64,000 nt of DNA, from contig WXYP01000002.1 of NCBI GenBank assembly GCA_009901575.1, positions 1 through 64,000 on the forward strand, read 5' to 3'. The translations under genes and the position numbers were made by a program. Positions within the stretch are counted from its first letter, which is position 1. Every line of letters begins with the position of its first letter. The notes under the pieces were generated by a model, which worked only from the letters and a program-made list of their open reading frames with translations, was not told the origin of the DNA and did no database searches. This stretch comes from Flavobacteriaceae bacterium R38. GTDB lineage: Bacteria; Bacteroidota; Bacteroidia; Flavobacteriales; Flavobacteriaceae. This document shows, piece by piece, positions 8,325 through 16,668 of this stretch.

Positions 8325-8855
8325 ATGAAAAAATTATTTATTGTAGCTTTAGCTATGTTCGGATTCGTTTCTTTGACCAATGCTCAAAGCGTAAAATTTG
8401 GAGTTAAAGCTGGAGCAAACTTTTCCAACTTTGATGTAGATACTAGTTTTGGTAGTGGATCTCCAGAAGGAGCTACCAGTTTTTATGCTGGTGTTTTGGT
8501 AGATCTTGGAATTTCGGAAAAAATACATATCCAACCAGAAGCATTATATTCTATTGAAGGAGCAGAAGATGCTGATGTAACTTTTATTGATATTCCTGTA
8601 ATGCTTAAATATTATATTATTGATGGGCTTAATGTACAAGGAGGGCCTCAATTTGGAATTCTTGTAGATGCAGAAGGAGGAACTGATGGCTTAAAAACAG
8701 CTAACTTCTCTTTGAATTTAGGAGCTGCATATGAATTTCCGGTAGGATTTTTTATAGACGGAAGATATAATTTTGGACTTTCAAATATTTCTGATGTCTC
8801 TGGAATAGACCTAAACACCAGAGGATTGCAATTAGGTGTTGGATACCGTTTTTAA
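8325..8855 (+). CDS. Outer-membrane beta-barrel protein (porin-like)
   Basis: A 176-residue outer-membrane protein of the small eight-stranded barrel type common in Bacteroidota. It has a clear signal peptide ending NAQ (about residue 21), then alternating strands such as VKFGVKAGANFSNF and LSLNLGAAYEFPVG, and ends in an aromatic residue after LQLGVGYRF, the usual outer-membrane insertion signal. It is a single-gene unit with a strong terminator 26 bases after the stop. The function is unknown; adhesion or passive transport are both possible. Confidence 0.82.
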   Translation: MKKLFIVALAMFGFVSLTNAQSVKFGVKAGANFSNFDVDTSFGSGSPEGATSFYAGVLVDLGISEKIHIQPEALYSIEGAEDADVTFIDIPVMLKYYIIDGLNVQGGPQFGILVDAEGGTDGLKTANFSLNLGAAYEFPVGFFIDGRYNFGLSNISDVSGIDLNTRGLQLGVGYRF

Positions 8856-8880
8856 TAATAAAATACCTTAATAAATAAAG

Positions 8881-8910
8881 AAGGATAGAGGTTTCTCTAT
8901 CCTTTTTTTA
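8881..8910 (+). terminator. Rho-independent terminator of the barrel gene
   Basis: The arm AAGGATAGAG (8881-8890) pairs perfectly with CTCTATCCTT (8895-8904) around the loop GTTT and runs into a T tract, directly downstream of the plus-strand barrel gene. Confidence 0.9.
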
Positions 8911-8947
8911 TACCTTTAATTTTTTAAATTTTTCAATAAATTAATGA

Positions 8948-8979
8948 ATCATGACAATCGAGATAGTAGTTGTCATGAT
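8948..8979. promoter_or_regulatory. Perfect 10-bp inverted repeat upstream of aroQ
   Basis: ATCATGACAA (8948-8957) and TTGTCATGAT (8970-8979) form an exact inverted repeat with a 12-base spacer, ending 40 bases before the aroQ start codon. There is no T tract, so it looks more like an operator or an mRNA leader hairpin than a terminator. Its role is inferred from position only. Confidence 0.5.
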
Positions 8980-9019
8980 GAATTTATGTCTGACTAAACT
9001 AAACTAGTAAAAGAAACAG

Positions 9020-9433
9020 ATGAAACTAATCATTATAAACGGCCCTAATTTAAATCTCTTAGGAAAGCGTGAACCAGAAATATATGGCAGAAACTCTTTT
9101 GAAGATTTTTTCAGGACGCTTCAGATGAAATACAGAGATATAGAACTTGAATATTTTCAATCTAATGTAGAGGGAGAACTGATTAGCAAAATTCAGGAAG
9201 TAGGATTCTCTTATGATGGTGTTATTTTAAATGCAGCTGCGTATACTCATACTTCCATAGGAATAGGAGATGCAATAAAGGCTATCGAAACCCCCGTAAT
9301 AGAAGTCCATATATCGAATACGATGGAAAGAGAAGATTTTCGTCATGTTTCATACATCTCTCCGGTGGCAAAGGGAGTAATTCTTGGTTTCGGACTTCAA
9401 AGTTACGAATTGGCTATCCATAGTTTTTTATAG
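9020..9433 (+). CDS. aroQ: 3-dehydroquinate dehydratase, type II
   Basis: Third enzyme of the shikimate pathway, forming 3-dehydroshikimate in the cytoplasm as a dodecamer. Diagnostic segments are IINGPNLNLLGKREPEIYG with the active-site Arg and Tyr, NAAAYTHTSIGIGDAI, the catalytic histidine in VIEVHISNTMERE, and SYISPVAKGVILGFG. The 137-residue length is normal. Its stop is 3 bp before the next gene, so the two form an operon. Confidence 0.96.
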   Translation: MKLIIINGPNLNLLGKREPEIYGRNSFEDFFRTLQMKYRDIELEYFQSNVEGELISKIQEVGFSYDGVILNAAAYTHTSIGIGDAIKAIETPVIEVHISNTMEREDFRHVSYISPVAKGVILGFGLQSYELAIHSFL

Positions 9434-9436
9434 GAT

Positions 9437-10162
9437 ATGAAAAACGCTTATTTTAATTGGAGTAGTGGGAAGGATAGCGCTTTAGCCTTGCATCAGATTC
9501 TTCAACAAAAAGAATATAACATAACAAAACTTGTAACTACTGTGAATACAGCTCATAATCGTGTTTCAATGCATGGATTACGTAATGAGTTGTTAGAATT
9601 GCAAGCCGAATACATAGGTTTACCTCTTCATAAAATTAAGTTAGCCGGTAATGTTTCAATGTCTGATTATGATAAAATCATGAAAGCTGAAATGAACCAA
9701 TTGATTTCTCAAAATGAGTATTCAATTTTTGGTGATATCTTCCTGGAAGATTTAAAAAAATACAGAGAAGAACGTTTGTCAGAAGTTGGCTTAAAGGCTG
9801 TTTTTCCACTTTGGAAAAAAGATACAAAAGTATTAATTAAGGAGTTTTTAACATTAGGCTTTAAAGCAATTACAGTATGTGTAAATGCTCAACTCTTAGA
9901 TAAAAGCTTTGTAGGTAGAGTAATTGATACCGATTTTATTAATGAATTACCAGAAAATGTTGATCCGTGTGGTGAAAATGGGGAGTTTCATACTTTTGTT
10001 TATGACGGGCCAATTTTTAATCAGCCTATACCTTTTAAAATAGGAGAAAAAGTACACAGAACTTATGAACCTCTAGAGAAAGAGAATGATAATTGTTTTT
10101 CAGATGACTCCCTAAAATGGGATACCGGATTTTGGTATTGTGATTTGATTAATGTGTATTAA
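9437..10162 (+). CDS. PP-loop ATPase, diphthine-ammonia ligase family
   Basis: ATP-pyrophosphatase of the Dph6/MJ0570 family. The N-terminal PP-loop is FNWSSGKDSALALHQIL. Other family markers are HGLRNELLELQAEYIGLPL, FGDIFLEDLKKYREE, CVNAQLLDKSFVGR and DPCGENGEFHTFVYDGPIF. In archaea and eukaryotes the relatives amidate diphthine on elongation factor 2. Bacteria lack diphthamide, so the real substrate here is unknown and the common annotation is by homology only. It is co-transcribed with aroQ. Confidence 0.85.
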   Translation: MKNAYFNWSSGKDSALALHQILQQKEYNITKLVTTVNTAHNRVSMHGLRNELLELQAEYIGLPLHKIKLAGNVSMSDYDKIMKAEMNQLISQNEYSIFGDIFLEDLKKYREERLSEVGLKAVFPLWKKDTKVLIKEFLTLGFKAITVCVNAQLLDKSFVGRVIDTDFINELPENVDPCGENGEFHTFVYDGPIFNQPIPFKIGEKVHRTYEPLEKENDNCFSDDSLKWDTGFWYCDLINVY

Positions 10163-10197
10163 AAGAAAAATGAAAGAGAAGCTTTCATTTTTCTTTT
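10161..10197. terminator. Bidirectional terminator between convergent genes
   Basis: A 16-bp perfect stem (10161-10176 with 10182-10197) has a 5-base loop and T-rich ends on both strands. It begins at the stop codon of the PP-loop gene and its right arm lies inside the last codons of the convergent DUF3817 gene, so the terminator and the protein tail KKEK share the same bases. Confidence 0.85.
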
Positions 10198-10472
10198 TTT
10201 AAGTATCTTTTATCTATGTAAAAAGTCCCAAAAGGAAGGAGGGAAGCTATAAATAAAATTATAAACAATTTAAAAGACCATGATTTTTTATAGCAAAGTA
10301 CAATAGCTAATACTACATATGCCATAAATAAAAATCCGTGTGCATAACCTATATAAATATTAGGTTCAGGAATATTTAAGAGATACTTTAAAGGCATACT
10401 TACTGCAAACAATAAGAGATATGAAATTCCTTCCAGAATAGCAGTAATTCGAAATGTTTTTAAAAGAGACAT
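10185..10472 (-). CDS. DUF3817 small membrane protein
   Basis: A 95-residue inner-membrane protein of the DUF3817 family with three membrane helices. Family-typical text is FRITAILEGISYLLLF near the N-terminus, then YIGYAHGFLFMAYVV with a conserved His, and LLPFGTFYIDKR at the end. The function is unknown. A TAGCTTTG promoter box lies just upstream, and the 3' end is embedded in the shared terminator. Confidence 0.82.
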   Translation of the reverse strand: MSLLKTFRITAILEGISYLLLFAVSMPLKYLLNIPEPNIYIGYAHGFLFMAYVVLAIVLCYKKSWSFKLFIILFIASLLPFGTFYIDKRYLKKEK

Positions 10473-10488
10473 AATTCTATGATGATTC

Positions 10489-10496
10489 CAAAGCTA
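10489..10496 (-). promoter_or_regulatory. -7 promoter box for the DUF3817 gene
   Basis: Minus-strand TAGCTTTG fits TAnnTTTG and ends 17 bases before the start codon at 10472. No -33 TTG is obvious. Confidence 0.4.
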
Positions 10497-10529
10497 GTTT
10501 TTAATCTAAGTTCGAGGATTAAGTTTTAA

Positions 10530-10563
10530 AAAAAGCGTTTTATAAATTTATAAAACGCTTTTT
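10530..10563 (-). terminator. Terminator of lpdA
   Basis: A 34-base perfect palindrome (arms AAAAAGCGTTTTATAAA and complement) lies 18 bases past the lpdA stop on the minus strand and runs into a U-rich end. It is symmetrical and could also stop plus-strand transcription. Confidence 0.85.
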
Positions 10564-10581
10564 CAACTCTGTGTATATTCT

Positions 10582-11973
10582 TTATAAGTGAATCACTTCA
10601 TCATAGGCGTCAGCTACAGCTTCCATAACCGCCTCACTCATTGTAGGGTGCGGATGCACAGCTTTTAAAACTTCATGTCCTGTAGTTTCTAATTTTCTGG
10701 CTACAACAGCTTCGGCAATCATATCGGTTACTCCAGCTCCAATCATATGACATCCTAACCATTCTCCGTACTTGGCATCAAAAATCACTTTTACGAATCC
10801 ATCAGCATTACCTCCTGCTTTCGCTTTTCCTGATGCAGAAAATGGGAATTTACCAACTTTAATTTCGTATCCTTTCTCTTTGGCCTGTGCTTCTGTAAGT
10901 CCTACAGATGCAACTTCAGGAGAACAATAAGTACACCCTGGAATATTACCATAATCTAATGCGTCTACATGCATTCCTGCAATTTTCTCAACACATAAGA
11001 TCCCTTCAGCAGAAGCAACGTGTGCTAAAGCTTGTCCTGGAGTTACATCTCCGATTGCATAGTAACCTGGAATATTAGTCTGATAATAATCGTTTACCAG
11101 TATTTTATCTCTATCTACAGCAATTCCTACTTCTTCTAAACCAATGTTTTCTATGTTGGTTTTAATTCCTACTGCAGATAATACAATATCTGCTTCCAGA
11201 ACTTCTTCTCCTTTTTTCGTTTTTACATAAGCTTTAACTCCATCTCCGGAAGTATCTACTTTAGTCACTTCAGAAGAAGTCATAATTTTAATACCACTTT
11301 TCTTAAAACTACGTCCTAATTGCTTAGAAACGTCAACATCTTCAACAGGAACAATATTTGGTAAATATTCTACAATAGTTACTTCTGTTCCCATTGAGTT
11401 ATAGAAATAGGCAAACTCTACCCCAATAGCACCACTACCTACCACGATAAGTTTTTTAGGTTGTTCTGGTAACGTCATAGCTTCTCTGTATCCTATTACT
11501 TTTTTACCATCTTGTGGTAAACTAGGTAGTTCTCTTGAACGAGCTCCAGTAGCTATAATGATATGATCTGCACTATATTCAATTGTTTTATTATCACTGG
11601 AGGTAACATCTATCTTTTTCCCCGGTTTTACTTTTCCATAACCTTCAAGAACATCAATTTTATTCTTTTTCATCAAGAATTGCACCCCTTTACTCATTCC
11701 ATCAGCAACACTGCGACTTCTCTTTACTACGGCATCAAAATCTTTATCGTATTCGTTTACTTTTAAACCATAATCTTCTGCATGTTTTAAATATTCGAAT
11801 ACCTGAGCCGATTTTAACAAAGCTTTGGTTGGAATACACCCCCAGTTTAAGCAAACACCTCCCAGGTTTTCTTTTTCAACAATAGCGGTTTTAAGACCTA
11901 ATTGCGAAGCACGAATAGCAGTAACATATCCGCCTGGTCCGCTTCCCAATACAATCACATCATATTTACTCAT
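10582..11973 (-). CDS. lpdA: Dihydrolipoyl dehydrogenase (E3)
   Basis: FAD-dependent oxidoreductase that reoxidises dihydrolipoamide in the 2-oxoacid dehydrogenase complexes and the glycine cleavage system. The FAD motif GSGPGGY (from residue 10) leads to the redox disulfide Cys41/Cys46 in GGVCLNWGCIPTK. The NAD motif VVGSGAIGVEFA follows, then YAIGDVTPGQALAHVASAEG, and the C-terminal catalytic HPHPTMSEAVMEA. A 463-residue length is typical. It is a single-gene unit ended by the palindromic terminator. Confidence 0.95.
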   Translation of the reverse strand: MSKYDVIVLGSGPGGYVTAIRASQLGLKTAIVEKENLGGVCLNWGCIPTKALLKSAQVFEYLKHAEDYGLKVNEYDKDFDAVVKRSRSVADGMSKGVQFLMKKNKIDVLEGYGKVKPGKKIDVTSSDNKTIEYSADHIIIATGARSRELPSLPQDGKKVIGYREAMTLPEQPKKLIVVGSGAIGVEFAYFYNSMGTEVTIVEYLPNIVPVEDVDVSKQLGRSFKKSGIKIMTSSEVTKVDTSGDGVKAYVKTKKGEEVLEADIVLSAVGIKTNIENIGLEEVGIAVDRDKILVNDYYQTNIPGYYAIGDVTPGQALAHVASAEGILCVEKIAGMHVDALDYGNIPGCTYCSPEVASVGLTEAQAKEKGYEIKVGKFPFSASGKAKAGGNADGFVKVIFDAKYGEWLGCHMIGAGVTDMIAEAVVARKLETTGHEVLKAVHPHPTMSEAVMEAVADAYDEVIHL

Positions 11974-12070
11974 ATCTTAAGAAATTTGTTGTCAAAATTT
12001 TTGAAGCCACGAAGTTACGCAATAAGTTTTTAAAGGCTAAATTTTTGACTCTTTTTTGGGAATACAAAAA

Positions 12071-12099
12071 TTGCTTATAAACTATAATTACTATATTTG
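12071..12099 (+). promoter_or_regulatory. Promoter TTG-N18-TATATTTG
   Basis: A -33 TTG (12071-12073) and a perfect -7 box TATATTTG (12092-12099) are separated by 18 bases and lie just ahead of the ATG at 12109, giving a very short 5' leader. It is one of the best matches to the Bacteroidota promoter consensus in the window. Confidence 0.65.
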
Positions 12100-12108
12100 A
12101 AGTGATAT

Positions 12109-12507
12109 ATGACAAAATTATTTTCAATATTAATTTCTTTTTTGATTTTAGCTCAGAGTTTTAATATATCATTTAATGATATTATCCAATTTGATGAGTT
12201 GATAGCGCACGCACAATTTCATAAAGAACAATACGGGGATGATTTTTTTGTATTTCTCTCCAAACATTATGGAAAGTTAAAAACAGAACATAGTAAAAAA
12301 CATCAGGAAGAAAAGGAAGATCATGAACAATTGCCTTTTCAACACCGGATTAATGTGATCGCTTTCTCGACTTTCTTTTTAAATCAATATAATGATTTAA
12401 CAAATAAAACGGTTTCATTTACAGAAACTAACAAAAATTTCTATTATCAAAAATTATATTCTTCTTTAGAAGGTTTTGATATTTTCCAACCGCCCAAACA
12501 TTTATAA
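12109..12507 (+). CDS. Conserved secreted hypothetical protein, His/Glu-rich
   Basis: A 132-residue protein with an N-terminal signal (SILISFLILAQSF) and no domain I can name. The middle is strongly charged (FVFLSKHYGKLKTEHSKKHQ, then EEKEDHEQLPFQH) and carries many His and Glu residues, while the end YSSLEGFDIFQPPKHL is a recurring phrase in flavobacterial relatives I remember as hypothetical. The clustered His/Glu would suit metal binding, but that is a guess. It has its own promoter and a palindrome downstream. Confidence 0.7.
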   Translation: MTKLFSILISFLILAQSFNISFNDIIQFDELIAHAQFHKEQYGDDFFVFLSKHYGKLKTEHSKKHQEEKEDHEQLPFQHRINVIAFSTFFLNQYNDLTNKTVSFTETNKNFYYQKLYSSLEGFDIFQPPKHL

Positions 12508-12514
12508 TTAGTAA

Positions 12515-12540
12515 AGATTGGTATTTTAAAATACTAATCT
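12515..12540 (+). terminator. Palindrome after the secreted protein gene
   Basis: AGATTGGTATTTT and AAAATACTAATCT form a 26-base palindrome with one G-T pair, 8 bases after the stop. There is no long T tract, so termination strength is uncertain. Confidence 0.5.
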
Positions 12541-12709
12541 CTGTCTATCAGTTATAAAACCCTTATTCATGTTTGATTTTATTGATTTGATAAAAAGGGC
12601 AATCGGATAACTTATCCCAGGTATTTTGTTGTAAAAACAGAAGTGTACTGATAGCATATTTTCAATAAAACTTTTATTGTTTAAGCTTTTTAAATATGAA
12701 TATTTTATT

Positions 12710-13408
12710 ATGAATAATTTATTTCTATATCAGAGATCTCGATTTAATAATGAGAACCTGTTTGAAGATTTACCACAAGAAATACTGGATATACTAAATG
12801 CAAATAAAAAGATATTTTATTTTACTGCAGGCCAGGTAATTTTTTCAGAAAGAGCACTTCCTAAAGGGATTTATATTGTAGAAACAGGTAAAGTCAAGAA
12901 ATACACAACAACTAGTTTTGATAGAGAACACATATTTTATGTTTGTGCGGAGAAAGAATTTTTGGGCTATCACGCGTTATTGAGCGAAGAACCATACCCC
13001 GATTCTGCAAAAGCTATGACAAAATGTAAAATTATGTTTATACCTAAATATGATTTTTTACTTGCCGTCCAAAATTCTGTTTTATTAAAAGACAGGCTTT
13101 TGAAAAGCTTAAGTCATGAATTTGGCGTATTTATAAACAGCACCAAGATTTTAGCTAAGTATTCTGTGAGAGAACGTACTGCATTGAATCTGTTAATACT
13201 AAGTGAAAAATTTAAAAAAGAAGAAGGTGATGAAAAAACCAATATACTTGTTAACAGAGATGATTTGGCAAACATGGTGGGTACGGCAAAGGAATCTTTA
13301 GTTAGAATGCTAAAAGATTTTAAAGAAGAAAAACTAATTAGTTCGCATGGAAGAGAGATTACAATTTTAAACTTACAAGGTTTAATAAAAGCTTCAAACT
13401 TTAAATAA
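12710..13408 (+). CDS. Crp/Fnr family transcriptional regulator
   Basis: A 232-residue regulator with an N-terminal cyclic-nucleotide-binding-like barrel (about residues 15-130; FTAGQVIFSERALPKGIYIV and VETGKVKKY) and a C-terminal winged helix (LVNRDDLANMVGTAKESLVRML, EKLISSHGREITIL). It lacks an FNR-type N-terminal cysteine cluster, so it is not an obvious iron-sulfur oxygen sensor. The frame can be extended to a TTG at 12677, but the ATG at 12710 is preferred. It lies 89 bp before the thioredoxin-ApbE operon in the same direction and may regulate it. Confidence 0.88.
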   Translation: MNNLFLYQRSRFNNENLFEDLPQEILDILNANKKIFYFTAGQVIFSERALPKGIYIVETGKVKKYTTTSFDREHIFYVCAEKEFLGYHALLSEEPYPDSAKAMTKCKIMFIPKYDFLLAVQNSVLLKDRLLKSLSHEFGVFINSTKILAKYSVRERTALNLLILSEKFKKEEGDEKTNILVNRDDLANMVGTAKESLVRMLKDFKEEKLISSHGREITILNLQGLIKASNFK

Positions 13409-13497
13409 ACCTTAAAATTGATAAATATCAATACAATAAAAACAATTTGGAGTAAAATATAGCGTCATTATATTAAGTAGAACATGATTTTTAATAT

Positions 13498-13947
13498 ATG
13501 ATGAAGTTGAACAAAAAACTTTTACTCTTAATTCTTTTTGGAGCTATTTTATCGGCAAATGGACAAGAGTGGAATACTAATTTTGAAAAAGCAAAAATAA
13601 AAGCTACAAAAAATAATAGAAACATAGTTTTAGTTTTTCAGGGGTCAGATTGGTGCGTACCTTGTATAAAATTGGATAAAGAAATTTGGAGTACAGAAGA
13701 ATTTCAAAATTATGCAAAAGACCGTTTTGTTATGCTCCGGGCAGATTTTCCAAGAAAGAAGAAAAATAAACTTTCGGAAGAACAGCAAAATCAGAATAAT
13801 CATTTAGCAGAACACTACAACAGAAATGGTTTTTTCCCATTTGTAGTTGTATTAGATAAGAATGGGAAAGTACTTGGAGAAACAAGTTATATTAGAAAAA
13901 GCACCCCTTCAGAATACATTAAGTTATTAGAATCTTTTAAAGATTAA
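13498..13947 (+). CDS. Secreted thioredoxin-family protein
   Basis: Exported thioredoxin-fold oxidoreductase (149 residues). A signal peptide ends at ANGQ. The redox site is CVPC in QGSDWCVPCIKLDKEIW, and the conserved cis-proline region is NGFFPFVVVLDKNGKVLGET. It opens an operon with apbE 3 bp downstream, then the DUF4266 and DUF3570 genes. It probably reduces or loads cysteine residues of a partner in that operon, for example the Cys pair at the end of the DUF4266 lipoprotein; this is inference from neighbourhood. Confidence 0.88.
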   Translation: MMKLNKKLLLLILFGAILSANGQEWNTNFEKAKIKATKNNRNIVLVFQGSDWCVPCIKLDKEIWSTEEFQNYAKDRFVMLRADFPRKKKNKLSEEQQNQNNHLAEHYNRNGFFPFVVVLDKNGKVLGETSYIRKSTPSEYIKLLESFKD

Positions 13948-13950
13948 CTG

Positions 13951-14928
13951 TTGAGAAAGTACCTTATATTACCATTACTACTGTTTTATACAGTTTCATA
14001 CGGACAACAAATATATAAACAGACGCTCAAATTAATGGGAAGTCGATTTGATATTACCGTTGTTGCTAAAGATGCTATTCAAGGAAACCAATATATCAGT
14101 ACTGCAATTCAGGAAATCAATCGTATAGAAAAACTGATCTCTTCATGGGATAAAAATTCAGAAACTACTGCAATTAACAAAAGTGCTGGAGTAAAACCTG
14201 TAAAAGTCAGCAAAGAATTGTTTAGCCTTATTGAACGTGCTATTGGAATTTCAAAGCTTACAGATGGTGCATTTGATATTAGTTATGCATCTATGGATAA
14301 GATTTGGAAATTTGATGGAAGTATGGTTACGATGCCTTCAGAATATGATATTAAATCTTCAGTTTCTAAAGTAGGGCATCATAATATTCTTTTAGATAAA
14401 GAAAATCAGACAGTTTTCTTAAAACTACCTGGAATGAAAATTGGATTTGGAGCTATAGGAAAAGGGTATGCAGCAGATATGGCCAAAACACTTTTAATTA
14501 AAAAAGGAGTTACTGCAGGAATTATTAATGCATCAGGTGATATGAATACCTGGGGAAATCAACCAAACGGAAAAGAGTGGAAGGTGGCAATTACAAATCC
14601 GTTAAAGAAAAATAATGCATTTGCTTTATTGCCTGTACATAACCAGGCTGTTGTGACTTCTGGCAATTATGAAAAATATGTAACTTTTAATGGGAAACGT
14701 TTTTCGCATATTATTGATCCCAGAACAGGATATCCTTCCAGTGGAATTATAAGTGTAACTGTTTTTGCTCCTAAAGCAGAATTAGCAGATGCACTTGCAA
14801 CTTCTGTTTTTGTTATGGGAAAAGAAGTAGGACTTAACAGGATAAATCAATTACCAAAAATAGAATGTATCATTATTGATGATAAAGGAAATATTATTAC
14901 TTCAGACAACATAAAAATTAATAATTAA
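13951..14928 (+). CDS. apbE: FAD:protein FMN transferase (ApbE)
   Basis: Exported flavin transferase that links FMN covalently to Ser/Thr of extracytoplasmic redox proteins. The N-terminal signal (ILPLLLFYTVSYGQ) requires the TTG at 13951 as start; no ATG is available before residue 29. Family motifs are LMGSRFDITVVAKD, KIGFGAIGKGYAADMAK, GIINASGDMNTWG, HIIDPRTGYPSSG and DALATSVFVMG. The stop overlaps the ATG of the DUF4266 gene by one base. No classical flavinylated partner such as NqrC/RnfG lies in the window, so the DUF4266/DUF3570 proteins are the nearest candidates for a functional link. Confidence 0.93.
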   Translation: MRKYLILPLLLFYTVSYGQQIYKQTLKLMGSRFDITVVAKDAIQGNQYISTAIQEINRIEKLISSWDKNSETTAINKSAGVKPVKVSKELFSLIERAIGISKLTDGAFDISYASMDKIWKFDGSMVTMPSEYDIKSSVSKVGHHNILLDKENQTVFLKLPGMKIGFGAIGKGYAADMAKTLLIKKGVTAGIINASGDMNTWGNQPNGKEWKVAITNPLKKNNAFALLPVHNQAVVTSGNYEKYVTFNGKRFSHIIDPRTGYPSSGIISVTVFAPKAELADALATSVFVMGKEVGLNRINQLPKIECIIIDDKGNIITSDNIKINN

Positions 14929-15146
14929 TGAATAGAATAAAAAAGATAGTCTTAATGATTTTTGCTACATCATTTATTACTTCCTGCGTAGCAGTAAAAG
15001 AATATGAAAAAGTAAACCTTAACGATCCGGATATGGCATTATCTTCTAAAGGAGTAGATCGTTTCAAGACAAATTTCCATTCGTACAGGGAAGCAGCTTC
15101 TGGTGCTAATGGAGGAAAAACAGGAGGGGGTTGTGGTTGTAATTAA
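14928..15146 (+). CDS. DUF4266 lipoprotein
   Basis: A 72-residue lipoprotein (lipobox ITSC, Cys20) of the DUF4266 family. After lipidation it has YEKVNLNDPDMALSSKGVDR, a conserved family core, and a C-terminal tail ASGANGGKTGGGCGCN with two cysteines. SGA in the tail resembles the core of ApbE flavinylation motifs, but the residue that should accept FMN (Ser/Thr) is Asn here, so modification is not certain. The start codon overlaps the apbE stop (TAATGA), indicating translational coupling. Confidence 0.88.
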   Translation: MNRIKKIVLMIFATSFITSCVAVKEYEKVNLNDPDMALSSKGVDRFKTNFHSYREAASGANGGKTGGGCGCN

Positions 15147-15156
15147 AAATAATTTA

Positions 15157-16473
15157 ATGAGGTACATTTTTCTTTTTTCCTTTTTGCTCATAGCTTTTTT
15201 AGGACAAGCTCAGAACGAAGAACAAGATGTTAAGCAATACAAAAAAAGAGTTTTAGAAACTGTTGAAATTGATTTTCTGTCTAGTTTTTATTCACAAGAT
15301 GGAGATAATGCAGCTGTAACGGGAGGAGTTGGAACAGAAGAACTAACAGACATTAATCCAACATTAGTCGTTTCTATTCCATTAAATGATGATGATGTGT
15401 TGACTATAGATGCGAGTGTTTCTGCTTATACATCTGCTTCTTCAAGTAATATTGATCCGTTTGATGGAAATGGACCCGCAGATCCTTTTGTAGAGAGTTC
15501 TGGAGCTTCTTCTGGTGATGTATGGACAAGTGGTACCTTTACTTATAGTCATAGTTCAGACGATAGAAATGCTATCTGGAATGCAAAACTTTCAGTTGCT
15601 ATAGAATATGATTATTTCTCTGTTGGATTTGGAGGTGGATATACAAAATTATTTAATGAAAAGAATACCGAGGTAAGCGTTAATGCAAATGTATTTTTAG
15701 ATACGTGGAATGCTATTTATCCTTTTGAATTAAGGCCTTTTGGATTAAATGGAGATGGAATTAATAATAGCTTATTTACAGAGAATACAATCACAGGAAA
15801 TACAAATTATAACCCGATATTTACAGAGTTTGAAAATGAAACGAGAAATACGTATGCCTTAGGATTTGGATTTTCTCAGATTTTATCTAAAAGATTGCAA
15901 GGTTCTTTAGCAATTGATCTGGTACGACAAGAAGGGTTATTATCGACACCTTTTCACAGGGTGAATTTTGCAGATGTAGCAGATTCTTTTATAGAAAACT
16001 TTCAGCTGGGTGATGCTGTTGAACGTTTGCCAGACAGTCGATTTAAAATAGCAGTAGGAGGAAGGCTTAATTATTATATTAATGAACATGTGGTGCTAAG
16101 GTCTTTTTATCGATATTATACAGACGATTGGGGAATCAATTCTCATACTGCAAGTATTGAAATACCAATTAAAATATCCAGTAAGTTTACTTTATATCCG
16201 TCATATCGTTATTATACACAAACAGCAGCTGATTACTTTGCTCCTTCTGAAGAAAACTTATCAACCCAGGAATTTTTTACATCAGATTTCGATTTATCCG
16301 ATTTTAATGCTAATCAATATGGGTTTGGAATAACTTACACAGATATTTTTACCAGGCTCAAAATCTGGAAACTTGGATTAAAGAGTATAGATTTAAGAGT
16401 AAGTAAATATGATCGTAATACCGGTCTTAGTTCATTTCTAATTTCATCCGGATTTAAATATATATTCAATTAA
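15157..16473 (+). CDS. DUF3570 outer-membrane barrel protein
   Basis: Large outer-membrane barrel (438 residues from the ATG at 15157) of the DUF3570 family. A signal peptide ends at GQAQ. The body is made of alternating strands rich in Tyr, Asp and Ser, for example VVLRSFYRYYTDDWGINSHT and FTLYPSYRYYTQTAADYF, and the C-terminus SGFKYIFN is aromatic. The open frame extends back into the DUF4266 gene, but only the internal ATG gives a signal peptide. It ends the four-gene thioredoxin-ApbE-DUF4266-DUF3570 operon and probably forms its outer-membrane component. Confidence 0.87.
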   Translation: MRYIFLFSFLLIAFLGQAQNEEQDVKQYKKRVLETVEIDFLSSFYSQDGDNAAVTGGVGTEELTDINPTLVVSIPLNDDDVLTIDASVSAYTSASSSNIDPFDGNGPADPFVESSGASSGDVWTSGTFTYSHSSDDRNAIWNAKLSVAIEYDYFSVGFGGGYTKLFNEKNTEVSVNANVFLDTWNAIYPFELRPFGLNGDGINNSLFTENTITGNTNYNPIFTEFENETRNTYALGFGFSQILSKRLQGSLAIDLVRQEGLLSTPFHRVNFADVADSFIENFQLGDAVERLPDSRFKIAVGGRLNYYINEHVVLRSFYRYYTDDWGINSHTASIEIPIKISSKFTLYPSYRYYTQTAADYFAPSEENLSTQEFFTSDFDLSDFNANQYGFGITYTDIFTRLKIWKLGLKSIDLRVSKYDRNTGLSSFLISSGFKYIFN

Positions 16474-16631
16474 ATAATCAAAGAAAAAGAGAATTGACTA
16501 TACAGATGTGATTTTTAGTTTTTACCAGAATTTAAGATTGCATCTGTATAATGAATTCTAAACTTTTATAGTAAAGAAATTGTTTTTTTAAATTGACTTC
16601 CAGGAAAACATCATAATTAAAGTATACAACA

Positions 16632-16660
16632 CAAAAAAATAGCTCCCGAATTGGAAGCTA
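16632..16660 (-). terminator. Terminator of the msrB pair
   Basis: On the minus strand TAGCTTCC pairs with GGGAGCTA (one bulge) around a short loop and is followed by seven U residues, 9 bases after the msrB stop. Nearby on the plus-strand side, TATACAGATG (16499-16508) and CATCTGTATA (16541-16550) form a perfect distant inverted repeat after the DUF3570 gene. Confidence 0.7.
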
Positions 16661-16668
16661 AATTTAAT

